NCBI RefSeq assembly: GCF_008271805.1
Contig: NZ_VSRY01000159.1
Coordinates: forward strand, 47,871 to 111,870
DNA from: Streptomyces sp. TRM49041
GTDB lineage: Bacteria; Actinomycetota; Actinomycetes; Streptomycetales; Streptomycetaceae
DNA: 64,000 nucleotides
Direction: 5' to 3'
The position numbers and the translations under genes are program-made. The first letter of the stretch is position 1; each line of letters opens with the position of its first letter. The notes below the pieces were generated by a model. The model saw only the letters and a program-made list of their open reading frames with translations, searched no databases and was not told the origin of the DNA. Of this stretch, positions 35,333 to 47,157 are shown piece by piece.

Positions 35333-35494
35333 GTGTCCCCCTACTGAGTTGTTCGTTCGAGATGAATGAGTCATCGAACATTCGCACGTAGGTCAAACGT
35401 GCGAATATGTCCGATCGTGGTGGTTGGTGATCATGGAGGCAAGGCAGCAGCGCAGCCCTGGGCCGCTGCGGCCGGGCCGTGTGGTCGGTCGTGC

Positions 35495-35516
35495 TGTCAG
35501 TCGCAGCCGGTAGCCT
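35495..35516 (+). promoter_or_regulatory. RecA-independent (PafBC-type) DNA-damage promoter of ruvC
   Basis: TGTCAGTC, an 8-base spacer and TAGCCT (35511-35516) fit the actinobacterial RecA-NDp motif tTGTCRgtg-N8-TANNNT, with only the weakly conserved positions differing. The ruvC GTG is 29 bases further on with GGAAGGAG between. Confidence 0.75.
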
Positions 35517-35545
35517 TCAGGCGGTTGTCGAAGGAAGGAGGGGCT

Positions 35546-36079
35546 GTGCGCGTCTTGGGTGTTGACCCCGGGCTGACGCGGTGCGGCGTAGGGGTCGTCG
35601 ACGGCGTGGCCGGGCAGTCTCTGACCATGCTCGGCGTCGGAGTCGTACGCACCCCGGCGGACGAACAGATCGGCGCGCGGCTCGTCCTCGTCGAACAGGG
35701 AATCGAGACCTGGCTCGACGAATACCGCCCGGAACTGGTCGCGGTGGAGCGGGTCTTCAGCCAGCACAACATGCGTACGGTGATGGGTACCGCCCAGGCC
35801 AGCGCGGTCGCCATGCTCTGCGCGTCCCGGCGCGGCATCCCCGTCGCCCTGCACACCCCCAGCGAGGTCAAGGCCGCCGTCACCGGCAGCGGCCGCGCCG
35901 ACAAGGCCCAGGTCGGCGCGATGGTCACGCGGCTGCTGCGGCTCTCCGCCCCGCCCAAGCCGGCCGACGCGGCGGACGCGCTCGCCCTCGCCATCTGCCA
36001 CATCTGGCGGGCGCCCGCACAGAACCGCCTCCAGCAGGCGGTCGCCGCACAGCACGCGACGAAAGGCCGAACCGCATGA
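35546..36079 (+). CDS. ruvC: Holliday junction resolvase RuvC
   Basis: A 177-residue endonuclease that cuts Holliday junctions handed over by RuvAB. The catalytic acidic residues are visible: Asp in VLGVDPGLTRCG, Glu in LVAVERVFSQHN, and Asp residues in ADAADALALAICH. GTG 35546 follows GGAAGGAG and gives the family N terminus; an upstream in-frame ATG at 35366 would add an implausible 60 residues. A damage-type promoter precedes it. The end overlaps ruvA by ATGA. Confidence 0.96.
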   Translation: MRVLGVDPGLTRCGVGVVDGVAGQSLTMLGVGVVRTPADEQIGARLVLVEQGIETWLDEYRPELVAVERVFSQHNMRTVMGTAQASAVAMLCASRRGIPVALHTPSEVKAAVTGSGRADKAQVGAMVTRLLRLSAPPKPADAADALALAICHIWRAPAQNRLQQAVAAQHATKGRTA

Positions 36080-36687
36080 TCGCCTTTGTGACCGGCCCGG
36101 TCGCCGCCCTCGCCCCGACCACCGCGGTGATCGAGGTCGGCGGTGTCGGCATGGCCGTCCAGTGCACACCCGACACGCTCTCCGGGCTGAGGATCGGTCA
36201 GGAGGCCCGCCTGCACACATCGTTGGTGGTGCGGGAGGACTCCCTCACGCTGTACGGCTTCGCCGACGACGACGAACGGCAGGTCTTCGAGCTCCTCCAG
36301 ACCGCCAGCGGCGTCGGCCCCCGCCTCGCCCAGGCCATGCTCGCCGTGCACAGCCCGGACGCCCTGCGCGTCGCCGTCGCGTCCGGCGACGAGAAGGCCC
36401 TCACGGCCGTGCCCGGCATCGGCAAGAAGGGTGCCCAGAAACTCCTCCTCGAACTCAAGGACCGGCTCGGCGAACCGCTCGGCACGGGCCGTCCGGCCAT
36501 CGGCACGACCGTCACACCCGGCTGGCGCGACCACCTCCACGCCGCGCTCGTCGGCCTCGGGTACGCCACCCGCGAGGCCGAAGAGGCGGTCGCCGCCGTC
36601 ACCCCGCAGGCCGAGGCCGCCGAAGGCGTGCCGCAGGTCGGCCAGTTGCTGAAGGCCGCCCTGCAGACCCTCAACCGGGCCCGCTGA
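36076..36687 (+). CDS. ruvA: Holliday junction DNA helicase subunit RuvA
   Basis: 203 residues. Domain I is an OB fold (MIAFVTGPVAALAPTTAVIEVGGVG). Domain II has helix-hairpin-helix motifs (LLQTASGVGPRLAQAML, LTAVPGIGKKGAQKLLLEL). Domain III is the C-terminal RuvB-contacting part (ALVGLGYATREAEEAV). It binds four-way junctions and loads RuvB. Confidence 0.97.
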   Translation: MIAFVTGPVAALAPTTAVIEVGGVGMAVQCTPDTLSGLRIGQEARLHTSLVVREDSLTLYGFADDDERQVFELLQTASGVGPRLAQAMLAVHSPDALRVAVASGDEKALTAVPGIGKKGAQKLLLELKDRLGEPLGTGRPAIGTTVTPGWRDHLHAALVGLGYATREAEEAVAAVTPQAEAAEGVPQVGQLLKAALQTLNRAR

Positions 36688-36740
36688 ACCGCCCGGCCGA
36701 CAGACGCACGCCCCCGGCACGCCCCGCGAGGAGAACTTCA

Positions 36741-37811
36741 GTGAACTGGGACGACACAAGCGACGAGACCGCCGCCGAGCGGCTGGTGGGCCCTGTCGCC
36801 GACGGCGAGGACCAGGCCGTGGAGGCCGCGCTGCGCCCGAAGGACCTGGACGAGTTCATCGGCCAGGAGAAGGTCCGCGAGCAGCTCGACCTAGTCCTCA
36901 AAGCCGCCCTCGCCCGCGGCGCCACCGCCGACCACGTACTGCTCTCCGGCGCGCCCGGCCTCGGCAAGACCACCCTCTCCATGATCATCGCCGCGGAGAT
37001 GGGCGCCCCCATCCGGATCACCTCCGGCCCCGCCATCCAGCACGCCGGCGACCTCGCGGCGATCCTCTCCTCCCTCCAGGAGGGCGAGGTCCTCTTCCTG
37101 GACGAGATCCACCGCATGTCCCGGCCCGCCGAGGAGATGCTGTACATGGCGATGGAGGACTTCCGCGTCGACGTCATCGTCGGCAAGGGCCCCGGCGCCA
37201 CCGCCATCCCGCTCGAACTGCCGCCGTTCACCCTGGTCGGCGCCACCACCCGGGCCGGACTGCTGCCGCCGCCGCTGCGCGACCGCTTCGGCTTCACCGC
37301 CCACATGGAGTTCTACGCGCCGCCCGAGCTGGAGCGCGTCGTCCACCGCTCCGCCCGCCTCCTCGACGTCGACATCGACGCCGAGGGCGCCGCCGAGATC
37401 GCCGGCCGCTCCCGCGGCACACCCCGGATCGCCAACCGGCTGCTCCGCCGCGTCCGTGACTACGCCCAGGTCAGGGCCGACGGGGTGATCACCCGCGAGA
37501 TCGCCGCGACCGCGCTCGGTGTGTACGAGGTCGACGGCCGAGGCCTGGACCGACTGGACCGGGCCGTGCTGGAGGCGCTGCTGAAGCTGTTCGGCGGCGG
37601 CCCGGTCGGCCTGTCGACCCTCGCCGTGGCGGTGGGGGAGGAGCGCGAGACCGTCGAGGAGGTCGCCGAGCCCTTCCTCGTACGGGAGGGGCTGCTGGCC
37701 CGCACTCCGCGTGGCCGGGTCGCGACCCCCGCCGCGTGGACCCACCTCGGGCTCGTACCGCCGCAGGCCACGGCCCCCGGCGGGGGACAACGGGGACTGT
37801 TCGGTGTGTGA
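36741..37811 (+). CDS. ruvB: Holliday junction branch-migration ATPase RuvB
   Basis: A 356-residue AAA+ motor. It has LDEFIGQEKVREQLDLVLKAA, Walker A GAPGLGKTT, Walker B LFLDEIHRM, sensor region GATTRAGLLPPPLRDRFG, and a C-terminal winged helix (LARTPRGRVATPAAW). GTG 36741 follows GAGGAG. It completes ruvCAB in the standard order. Confidence 0.98.
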   Translation: MNWDDTSDETAAERLVGPVADGEDQAVEAALRPKDLDEFIGQEKVREQLDLVLKAALARGATADHVLLSGAPGLGKTTLSMIIAAEMGAPIRITSGPAIQHAGDLAAILSSLQEGEVLFLDEIHRMSRPAEEMLYMAMEDFRVDVIVGKGPGATAIPLELPPFTLVGATTRAGLLPPPLRDRFGFTAHMEFYAPPELERVVHRSARLLDVDIDAEGAAEIAGRSRGTPRIANRLLRRVRDYAQVRADGVITREIAATALGVYEVDGRGLDRLDRAVLEALLKLFGGGPVGLSTLAVAVGEERETVEEVAEPFLVREGLLARTPRGRVATPAAWTHLGLVPPQATAPGGGQRGLFGV

Positions 37812-37880
37812 CCCGAGCGTGATCCGTATGTGACGGCGCGGACGCTCGCCTGCTCGGGAACCGCGGTGCGATGCTGGGCG

Positions 37881-37910
37881 TTGTTCCATCGATGCGGACT
37901 CGCCTAGACT
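37881..37910 (+). promoter_or_regulatory. Promoter before yajC
   Basis: TTGTTC (37881-37886), an 18-base spacer and TAGACT (37905-37910). Transcription from about 37917 would leave an 80-nt leader before GTG 37998, or would start on an in-frame ATG at 37917. Confidence 0.55.
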
Positions 37911-37997
37911 CCGCCGATGCCGCCCTTTCGGGTCGGCGTGCCCACCCCCGTAGATCAGGCCGCTCACCAGCGCGGTCGTGCGAAGGAATTCCGTCCC

Positions 37998-38495
37998 GTG
38001 GATATCGTGACCCTCCTCCCGTTCATCGTGCTCATCGGGGCCATGTTCCTGATGACCCGCTCCGCCAAGAAGAAGCAGCAGGCGGCGGCGCAGATGCGCA
38101 ACCAGATGCAGCCCGGCACCGGCGTGCGGACGATCGGGGGGATGTACGCCACCGTCAAGGAGGTCGGCGACGACACGGTCCTCCTCGAAGTCGCGCCCGG
38201 CGTTCACGCCGTATACGCGAAGAACGCGATCGGCGCCGTCCTCGACGACGACGAGTACAACCGCATCGTCCACGGCGACACGGACTCGGACACCGAAGGT
38301 GACCTGAAGTCCGACGACCTGCCGGCCGTCCCGGACGACGCCTCCTCGCTGACCGAGCCCGCCGGCGCGGCCGGCGCCGACGACTCCTCGGACGCCTCGG
38401 GCGCCGCCAAGCCGGACCTCACCAAGAAGGCCGACACGGAGGACGCCGCACCGAAGAAGGACGGTAAGGGCGACGGCGAGGCCGACGCGAAGTAG
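37998..38495 (+). CDS. yajC: Preprotein translocase accessory subunit YajC
   Basis: 165 residues. One N-terminal membrane helix (IVTLLPFIVLIGAMFLMT) is followed by RSAKKKQQAAAQMRNQMQPGTGVRTIGGMYATVKEV, the YajC core, and a long acidic Asp/Ala/Lys-rich tail. It joins SecD and SecF, encoded next. GTG 37998 has GAAGGA upstream. An in-frame ATG at 37917 would add 27 residues. Confidence 0.93.
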   Translation: MDIVTLLPFIVLIGAMFLMTRSAKKKQQAAAQMRNQMQPGTGVRTIGGMYATVKEVGDDTVLLEVAPGVHAVYAKNAIGAVLDDDEYNRIVHGDTDSDTEGDLKSDDLPAVPDDASSLTEPAGAAGADDSSDASGAAKPDLTKKADTEDAAPKKDGKGDGEADAK

Positions 38496-38501
38496 CCACG
38501 G

Positions 38502-38543
38502 CCGGGGACCGCGCGACGCCCACCGGTGACGCGCGGTCCCCGG
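38502..38543 (+). terminator. Hairpin between yajC and secD
   Basis: A perfect 14-bp stem (38502-38515 with 38530-38543) six bases after the yajC stop. It may attenuate transcription into secD. Confidence 0.6.
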
Positions 38544-38645
38544 ATCGCGTCACATCTGCATCTGCGGGGGCAGGTCCCCACACACACTTCGTGGCCGCCC
38601 CGCGCACACCCGGCGCGGGGCGGTTGGACAGGGAGAAACGACAAG

Positions 38646-40415
38646 GTGGCAGCACCGAAGAAGGGCCGGAGGCCCAGTGGCCCAGGCAGGCCGGGCCGTG
38701 CGCTCGCCCTCATCCTGACCGTCATGGTGGGTCTCGCGGGGGGAATGTTCCTCTTCAAGGCCACCACGCCGCGTCTGGGTATCGACCTCGCGGGTGGAAC
38801 GACCATCACCCTTGAGGCGAAGGCACAGCCGGGCAAGGAGGACGCGGTCAACCCGACCAACCTGAACACCGCGGTCGCCATCATCGACCGCCGGGTCAAC
38901 GGTCTGGGCGTCTCGGAGGCCGAGGTCCAGACACAGGGTGACCGCAACATCGTCGTCACCATCCCCAAGGGAACCAACGAGAAGCAGGCGCGTGAGCAGG
39001 TCGGTACGACCGCGCAGCTCTACTTCCGTCCGGTGCTGACCTGGGCCCCGAGCGCGCCGGCCGCGCCGACGCCGTCCGGCAGTCCCACGCCGTCCGCGTC
39101 CACGACGCCGTCCGCGTCCACGACGCCGTCCGCCGGCTCCTCCGCGAGCCCGTCGGCCTCCGCGACGACACAGGGCCGCGCCGTCACCGACGCCCTGAAG
39201 AAGGCGCCCACCCCGAGCGCCACCGCCGGTGCCGACGCCTCCGGCTCGCCCAACCCCACGGCGCCCACGCCCCCGGCCGACACGTCCGACCAGGACAACG
39301 CGGAGCTGCAGCAGAAGTTCGCAGCGCTCGACTGCACCCCCGGGGCCGCGAAGTCCGGCGACCAGAAGGCCGTGCCCAATCCGGCCCGTGAGGTTCCGCC
39401 GGAGCAGCCGACCGTAGCGTGCGGCACCGAGGGTGACGCCAAGTACATCCTCGGCCCGGCCGAGGTCGCCGGTACCGACGTGGACGACGCCACGGCCGCC
39501 ATCGACCAGCAGCGCGGCATGTGGATCGTGCAGATGGATTTCACCTCCGCCGGCTCCAAGAAGTTCCAGCAGATCACCAGCAAGCTGTCGCAGCAGGCCC
39601 CCCCGCAGAACCAGTTCGCCATCACGCTGGACGGCCAGGTCGTCTCCGCCCCGTCGGTGCAGACCACACTGAGCGGGAGCGCGGAGATCTCCGGTAGCTT
39701 CGACAAGCAGTCCGCCACGGAACTCGCCAACATCCTGTCCTACGGTGCCCTCCCGCTCACCTTCGAGGAGGCCAACGTACTCACGATCTCGCCGACGCTC
39801 GGCGGGGAGCAGCTCAAGGCGGGCCTGATCGCGGGTGCCATCGGTCTGCTGCTCGTCGTGGTCTACCTGTTGGTGTACTACCGGGCGCTCGCCGTCGTGG
39901 CGATCGCCAGCCTCCTGGCCATGGGCGCCATGACGTACGCGATCATGAGCCTGCTGGGACCGGCCATCGGCCTGGCGCTCAGCCTGCCCGCCGTCTGCGG
40001 CGCCATCGTGGCCATCGGTATCACGGCGGACTCCTTCATCGTCTACTTCGAGAGGATCAGGGACGAGGTCCGCGAGGGGCGGTCGGTGCGTCCGGCCATC
40101 GAGCGCGCCTGGCCGCGGGCCCGGCACACCATCCTCGTCTCCGACGTCGTCTCGTTCCTCGCGGCCGTGGTGCTGTTCTTCGCCGCTGTCGGTTCGGTGC
40201 AGGGCTTCGCCTTCGTCCTCGGCCTCACCACCCTCCTCGACGTCGTGGTGGTGTTCCTGCTGACGAAGCCGCTGACCAGCCTGCTGGCCCGCCGGAAGTT
40301 CTTCTCCAGCGGCCACCCGTGGTCCGGTCTCGACCCCAAGCGGCTGGCCGGCCGGCCGCCGATCAGAGGCGGACGCCGTTCGTTCGTCAAGTCCGCCGAC
40401 CCGAAGGAGGCCTGA
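38646..40415 (+). CDS. secD: Protein translocase subunit SecD
   Basis: A 589-residue RND-family Sec accessory protein that uses the proton gradient to help export. A first membrane helix (LALILTVMVGLAGGMFLF) precedes D1, LGIDLAGGTTITLEA. Five C-terminal helices contain GAIVAIGITADSFIVYFERIRDE and RARHTILVSDVVSFL. The extracytoplasmic domain carries a long Ser/Thr/Pro/Ala insertion at about residues 135-215. GTG 38646 follows GGAGA. secF starts two bases after its stop. Confidence 0.96.
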   Translation: MAAPKKGRRPSGPGRPGRALALILTVMVGLAGGMFLFKATTPRLGIDLAGGTTITLEAKAQPGKEDAVNPTNLNTAVAIIDRRVNGLGVSEAEVQTQGDRNIVVTIPKGTNEKQAREQVGTTAQLYFRPVLTWAPSAPAAPTPSGSPTPSASTTPSASTTPSAGSSASPSASATTQGRAVTDALKKAPTPSATAGADASGSPNPTAPTPPADTSDQDNAELQQKFAALDCTPGAAKSGDQKAVPNPAREVPPEQPTVACGTEGDAKYILGPAEVAGTDVDDATAAIDQQRGMWIVQMDFTSAGSKKFQQITSKLSQQAPPQNQFAITLDGQVVSAPSVQTTLSGSAEISGSFDKQSATELANILSYGALPLTFEEANVLTISPTLGGEQLKAGLIAGAIGLLLVVVYLLVYYRALAVVAIASLLAMGAMTYAIMSLLGPAIGLALSLPAVCGAIVAIGITADSFIVYFERIRDEVREGRSVRPAIERAWPRARHTILVSDVVSFLAAVVLFFAAVGSVQGFAFVLGLTTLLDVVVVFLLTKPLTSLLARRKFFSSGHPWSGLDPKRLAGRPPIRGGRRSFVKSADPKEA

Positions 40416-40416
40416 G

Positions 40417-41574
40417 ATGTCACGGATCGGCAGCTTCGGCGCCCGCCTCTACAGTGGCGAGACCGCCGTGGACTTCATCGGTCGCCGTAAGATCTGGTAC
40501 GCGATCTCACTGCTCATGATCGCGATCTCACTCGGCGGGCTGGGCTTCAAGGGCCTGACGATGGGTGTCGAATTCCAGGGCGGCGCCGTCTTCACGACTC
40601 CTGCCGACCCGGGTCTGTCGGTGGAGGAGGCGCGCTCCACCGCGCAGTCCGCTTCCGGCAGCGACGCCCGTGTGCAGAAGCTCGGCAACGGCGCGCTCCG
40701 GATCACGGTCACCGGCCTGGACACCGAGACCTCCGGTGAGACCCGGGAGGCCCTCGCCGAGGACCTCGGCATCCCGGCCGAGAGGCTCGACGCCGAGCTC
40801 GTCGGCCCGAGCTGGGGCGAGCAGATGACCAGCAAGGCCCTCACCGGCATGGTGATCTTCCTGGTGCTGGTGAGTGTCTACCTGGCGATCGCCTTCGAGT
40901 GGCGCATGGCCGTCGCCGCTCTCGTGGCGCTCGTCCACGACCTGGTGATCACCGTCGGCGTGTACGCCATCGTCGGCTTCGAGGTCACCCCCGGCACGGT
41001 GGTCGGCCTGCTGACGATTCTCGGCTACTCGCTTTACGACACCGTGGTGGTGTTCGACAAGGTCAACGAGAAGACCAAGACCGCATCCCACCAGTCCCGT
41101 TACACCTACGGCGATCTCGCCAACCAGGGTCTCAACGCCACGCTGGTCCGCTCGGTGAACACCTCGGTCGTCGCCCTGCTGCCGGTGGCCGGACTGCTCT
41201 TCATCGGCGCCGGTCTCCTCGGCGGCGGCATGCTGAAGGACATCGCCCTGTCGCTGTTCGTCGGCCTCACCGCGGGTACCTACTCCTCGATCATGCTCGC
41301 CACCCCGGTGGTCGTCGAGCTCAAGACACGCGAGCCGGACGTCGCGGAGCACGACCGGCGCGTGCTCGCCAAGCGAGCCAGGCGGGCCGAGCGCGGACTG
41401 ACCGAGGACGACCCCGAGGAGTCGGGGGACGACTCGGCGGACCCGGTCGGTCGGCTCGGTCGGTCTCGACCCGACGACGACTCGACCAGGGTCGGCGCCG
41501 GACCAGTCGTCGCCCCGCGTGGCACCCGGCCGGCGAGCCGTGTCCGCGGCCGGTCCTCGGAGAAGCGCCGATGA
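40417..41574 (+). CDS. secF: Protein translocase subunit SecF
   Basis: 385 residues. An N-terminal helix is followed by GVEFQGGAVFTTP (the SecF form of D1), then five helices with TVGVYAIVGFEVTPGTVVGLLTILGYSLYDTVVVFDKVNE and NTSVVALLPVAG. It forms the SecDF complex. A charged C-terminal tail, rich in Asp and Arg, follows the last helix. Its stop overlaps the apt start. Confidence 0.97.
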   Translation: MSRIGSFGARLYSGETAVDFIGRRKIWYAISLLMIAISLGGLGFKGLTMGVEFQGGAVFTTPADPGLSVEEARSTAQSASGSDARVQKLGNGALRITVTGLDTETSGETREALAEDLGIPAERLDAELVGPSWGEQMTSKALTGMVIFLVLVSVYLAIAFEWRMAVAALVALVHDLVITVGVYAIVGFEVTPGTVVGLLTILGYSLYDTVVVFDKVNEKTKTASHQSRYTYGDLANQGLNATLVRSVNTSVVALLPVAGLLFIGAGLLGGGMLKDIALSLFVGLTAGTYSSIMLATPVVVELKTREPDVAEHDRRVLAKRARRAERGLTEDDPEESGDDSADPVGRLGRSRPDDDSTRVGAGPVVAPRGTRPASRVRGRSSEKRR

Positions 41575-42119
41575 CGACCACCGAGACCACCCGGGAGCTG
41601 CTCCTCAGCCGTATCCGGGACGTTCCCGACCACCCGAAGCCCGGCGTCATGTTCAAGGACATCACGCCGCTGCTCGCGGACCCCGTGGCGTTCGCCGCGC
41701 TCACCGGCACCTTCGCCGAGCTGAGCGCACGCCACGGGGCCACGAAGATCGTCGGACTGGAGGCGCGCGGGTTCATCCTCGCCGCCCCGGTCGCGGTCTG
41801 CGCGCAGATCGGGTTCGTGCCGGTCCGCAAGGCGGGCAAGCTGCCCGGCGCCACTCTCCGGCAGGCGTACGAGCTGGAGTACGGCACGGCGGAGATCGAG
41901 GTCCACGCCGAGGACCTGGCCCCGGGCGACCGGGTCCTGGTCATCGACGACGTCCTCGCCACCGGCGGCACCGCCGAGGCGTCGCTGGAGCTCATCCGTC
42001 GCGCCGGCGCCGAGGTGGCCGGTGTCGCCGTCCTCATGGAGCTCGGCTTCCTCGCCGGCCGAGCCCGGCTGGAGACGGCCCTGCGCGGCGCCCCGCTGGA
42101 GGCGCTGATCACCGTCTGA
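41571..42119 (+). CDS. apt: Adenine phosphoribosyltransferase
   Basis: A 182-residue purine salvage enzyme that converts adenine and PRPP to AMP. It has DHPKPGVMFKDITPLLADP, GLEARGFILAAPVA, RKAGKLPGAT and the PRPP motif VLVIDDVLATGGTAEA. It overlaps secF by ATGA and precedes relA, the standard Streptomyces order linking purine salvage to ppGpp metabolism. Confidence 0.97.
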   Translation: MTTTETTRELLLSRIRDVPDHPKPGVMFKDITPLLADPVAFAALTGTFAELSARHGATKIVGLEARGFILAAPVAVCAQIGFVPVRKAGKLPGATLRQAYELEYGTAEIEVHAEDLAPGDRVLVIDDVLATGGTAEASLELIRRAGAEVAGVAVLMELGFLAGRARLETALRGAPLEALITV

Positions 42120-42198
42120 CCACGGTCTACGAGCGGGCCTGGGAACACGGTCCGGGCACCGGCCGAGACCCCTTCGCGGGCGGCCGAAAACGTACGGG

Positions 42199-42227
42199 AC
42201 GGGCATCCGGGAACATCGGGTGCCCGT
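42199..42227 (+). terminator. Weak hairpin between apt and relA
   Basis: A 10-bp stem with one wobble (42199-42208 with 42218-42227). It may terminate apt transcripts. Confidence 0.4.
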
Positions 42228-42342
42228 TCCGCGTTGTCGGGTGTCCCGCCAGGAACCTCCCGGGACGAGAGGGGCGCCCGAGGTCGATACCATGGGATTT
42301 CCGGGACTCACCGGGGGACCCGGACCCGCACGAGGAGCTCCC

Positions 42343-44853
<2,511 letters not shown>

Positions 44854-44900
44854 GGCCGGACCCGGACGTCGCGCACGACCTACGCGGACGACACACGGAC

Positions 44901-44944
44901 GCGCGAAAGGGCCGGTACGGACATCCGTACCGGCCCTTTCGCGC
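44901..44944. terminator. Strong bidirectional terminator between relA and the DUF349 gene
   Basis: A perfect 21-bp inverted repeat (44901-44921 with 44924-44944), with CTTTC in the 3' arm. It serves two convergent genes. Confidence 0.88.
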
Positions 44945-44961
44945 GTCTGGTGGCTATTCCG

Positions 44962-46191
44962 TCAGCCGCCGAACTCCTCCAGGCCCTTGAGAGCCTGGTC
45001 CAGCAGCGCCTGGCGGCCTTCCAGCTCACGCGTGAGCTTGTCCGCCTTGGCGTCGTTGCCCGCGGCGCGCGCCGTGTCGATCTGCTTGCGCAGCTTGTCG
45101 ACGGCGTCCTGGAGCTGGCCCGTCAGACCTGCGGCACGCGCGCGTGCCTCCGGGTTCGTGCGGCGCCACTCGGCCTCCTCGGCCTCCTGGAGCGCCCGCT
45201 CCACGGCGTGCATCCGGCCCTCGACCTTCGGCCGGGCGTCCCGCGGCACATGGCCGACGGCCTCCCACCGCTCGTTGATGGCCCGGAAGGCCGCCCGGGC
45301 CGCCTTCAGGTCCGTCACCGGCACCAGCTTCTCGGCCTCCGCGGCGAGTTCCTCCTTCAGCTTGAGGTTCTCGGCCTGCTCGGCGTCCCGCTCGGCGAAC
45401 ACCGCGCCGCGCGCCGCGAAGAACACGTCCTGCGCACCGCGGAAACGGTTCCACAGATCGTCCTCGTGCTCACGCTGCGCCCGGCCCGCGGCCTTCCACT
45501 CCGCCATCAGCTCGCGGTACCGCGCGGCCGTCGCACCCCAGTCGGTGGAGTTCGACAGCGACTCCGCCTCCGCGACCAGCCGCTCCTTGGTCCGACGGGC
45601 TTCTTCGCGCTGCGCGTCGAGCGCCGCGAAGTGCGCCTTGCGCCGCTTGGAGAACGCCGAGCGGGCGTGCGAGAAGCGGTGCCACAGCTCGTCGTCCGAC
45701 TTCCGGTCGAGCCGCGGCAGACCCTTCCACGTGTCCACGAGGGAGCGCAGCCGCTCGCCGGCCGCCCGCCACTGCTCGCTCTGCGCGAGCTCCTCGGCCT
45801 CCGCGACCAGCGCCTCCTTGGCACGCCGCGTCTCGTCGGTCTGCTTCGCCTTCTGGGCCTTGCGCTCCTCGCGACGCGACTCCACCGTCTCGACCAGCTT
45901 GTCGAGCCGCTTGGCAAGCGCGTCGAGGTCCCCGACCGCGTGGTGCTCGTCGACCTGCTGCCGCAGGTGGGCGATCGCGGTCATCGCGTCCTTCGCGGAC
46001 AGGTCGGTGGTCTTCACCCGCCGCTCGAGGAGGCCGATCTCGACAACCAAGCCCTCGTACTTGCGTTCGAAATAGGCCAGGGCCTCCTCGGGAGAACCGG
46101 CCTGCCACGATCCGACGACCTTCTCGCCATCGGCAGTACGCACGTACACGGTGCCCGTCTCGTCGACGCGGCCCCACGGGTCGCTGCTCAC
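44962..46191 (-). CDS. DUF349-repeat coiled-coil protein
   Basis: 409 residues, highly charged and helical. Three or so DUF349 units are visible, each with a W-x-x-A/D...L...F...D type spacing (SEQWRAAGERLRSLVDTWK, STDWGATAARYRELMAEWK, VTDLKAARAAFRAINERWE). The N terminus (about 1-40) is a short beta-like segment (RVDETGTVYVRTADGEKVVG). There is no membrane segment. GTG 46191 follows GGAGGAGG. The family's role is not established; RNA or nucleoid binding has been suggested in other bacteria. Confidence 0.82.
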   Translation of the reverse strand: MSSDPWGRVDETGTVYVRTADGEKVVGSWQAGSPEEALAYFERKYEGLVVEIGLLERRVKTTDLSAKDAMTAIAHLRQQVDEHHAVGDLDALAKRLDKLVETVESRREERKAQKAKQTDETRRAKEALVAEAEELAQSEQWRAAGERLRSLVDTWKGLPRLDRKSDDELWHRFSHARSAFSKRRKAHFAALDAQREEARRTKERLVAEAESLSNSTDWGATAARYRELMAEWKAAGRAQREHEDDLWNRFRGAQDVFFAARGAVFAERDAEQAENLKLKEELAAEAEKLVPVTDLKAARAAFRAINERWEAVGHVPRDARPKVEGRMHAVERALQEAEEAEWRRTNPEARARAAGLTGQLQDAVDKLRKQIDTARAAGNDAKADKLTRELEGRQALLDQALKGLEEFGG

Positions 46192-46365
46192 AGCGCCTCC
46201 TCCACATGATGCCGATGGGGGGTCCTCCCCCTGGGCATCGTCCACAGTTTCCCGGACGGGCCTCGCCCGCCCTTCACGGCGCGCATCCAGTCCGCGCCGC
46301 ACAACGCCAATCTAGGCGAACCGCCACCCGGCTGTCCGCACTCAGCGCGACCGAAATTCAGTGGG

Positions 46366-47157
46366 TCACTCCTTGCTGACCGTGGCCTTTTCGACGGTGA
46401 CGGCCTTCTTGGGCGCGCCGTCCCCGGCACCGCCCTCGACACCGGCCTTGGCGATCTCCTGTACGGCCTTGAGACCGGCCGCGTCCATCGTGCCGAACGG
46501 CGTGTACTGCGGGGGCAGCTTCGTGTCCTTGTACACCAGGAAGAACTGGCTGCCGCCGCTGTCCGGCTGGCCGGTGTTGGCCATGGCCACGGTCCCCGCC
46601 GGGTACGTCACCTTGCCGTCCGGGCCCGCCTTGCCCAACGAGGGCAGGTTCTCGTCCGGGATGGTGTAGCCGGGGCCGCCCGTGCCGTCGCCCTGCGGGT
46701 CGCCGCACTGGAGGACGAAGATGCCCTCGGTCGTCAGGCGGTGGCACTTGGTCCCGTCGAAGAACTTCTTGTCGGCGAGGTGCTTGAAGGAGTTCACGGT
46801 GCGCGGCGTCTTCGCGGCCTCCATGGAGATCCGGATGTCGCCCCGGTCCGTCTTGAGGGCCAGCGTGTACGCCGCCTTGGCGTCGATCGCCGGCGACGGC
46901 TCGGGGGACTGCTCCGGCTCGCTCGCCGTGGGGCTCGCGGCCCCGTCGGCGGCGCTGTCGACGCTGTCGTCCCTGTCGCTGCCCGTCAGCTGGACCGAGG
47001 CGTACACGGCGCCGCCCGCCGCGAGCACCACGGCGAGCGCGGCGGCCACGACCGAGTTGCGGCGCCTGGACCTTCTTCGCGCCTCCTCACGGCGCCGCTG
47101 CTGCCGCTCGAACTTCTCACGGGCGAGCTGCCGCCGCCGCTGATCGCTGCTGACCAC
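46366..47157 (-). CDS. Membrane-anchored cyclophilin-type peptidylprolyl isomerase
   Basis: 263 residues. A basic cytoplasmic start (QRRREEARRRSRRR) precedes one membrane helix (about 32-54), a Ser/Pro/Glu linker, then the cyclophilin domain (about 90-263) with TVNSFKHLADKKFFDGTKCHR, FVLQCGDPQGDGTGGPGY and GSQFFLVYKD. The domain would fold proteins outside the membrane. GTG 47157 was chosen for the GGAG upstream; ATG 47184 is an alternative. Divergent from the metallo-hydrolase gene. Confidence 0.88.
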   Translation of the reverse strand: MVSSDQRRRQLAREKFERQQRRREEARRRSRRRNSVVAAALAVVLAAGGAVYASVQLTGSDRDDSVDSAADGAASPTASEPEQSPEPSPAIDAKAAYTLALKTDRGDIRISMEAAKTPRTVNSFKHLADKKFFDGTKCHRLTTEGIFVLQCGDPQGDGTGGPGYTIPDENLPSLGKAGPDGKVTYPAGTVAMANTGQPDSGGSQFFLVYKDTKLPPQYTPFGTMDAAGLKAVQEIAKAGVEGGAGDGAPKKAVTVEKATVSKE

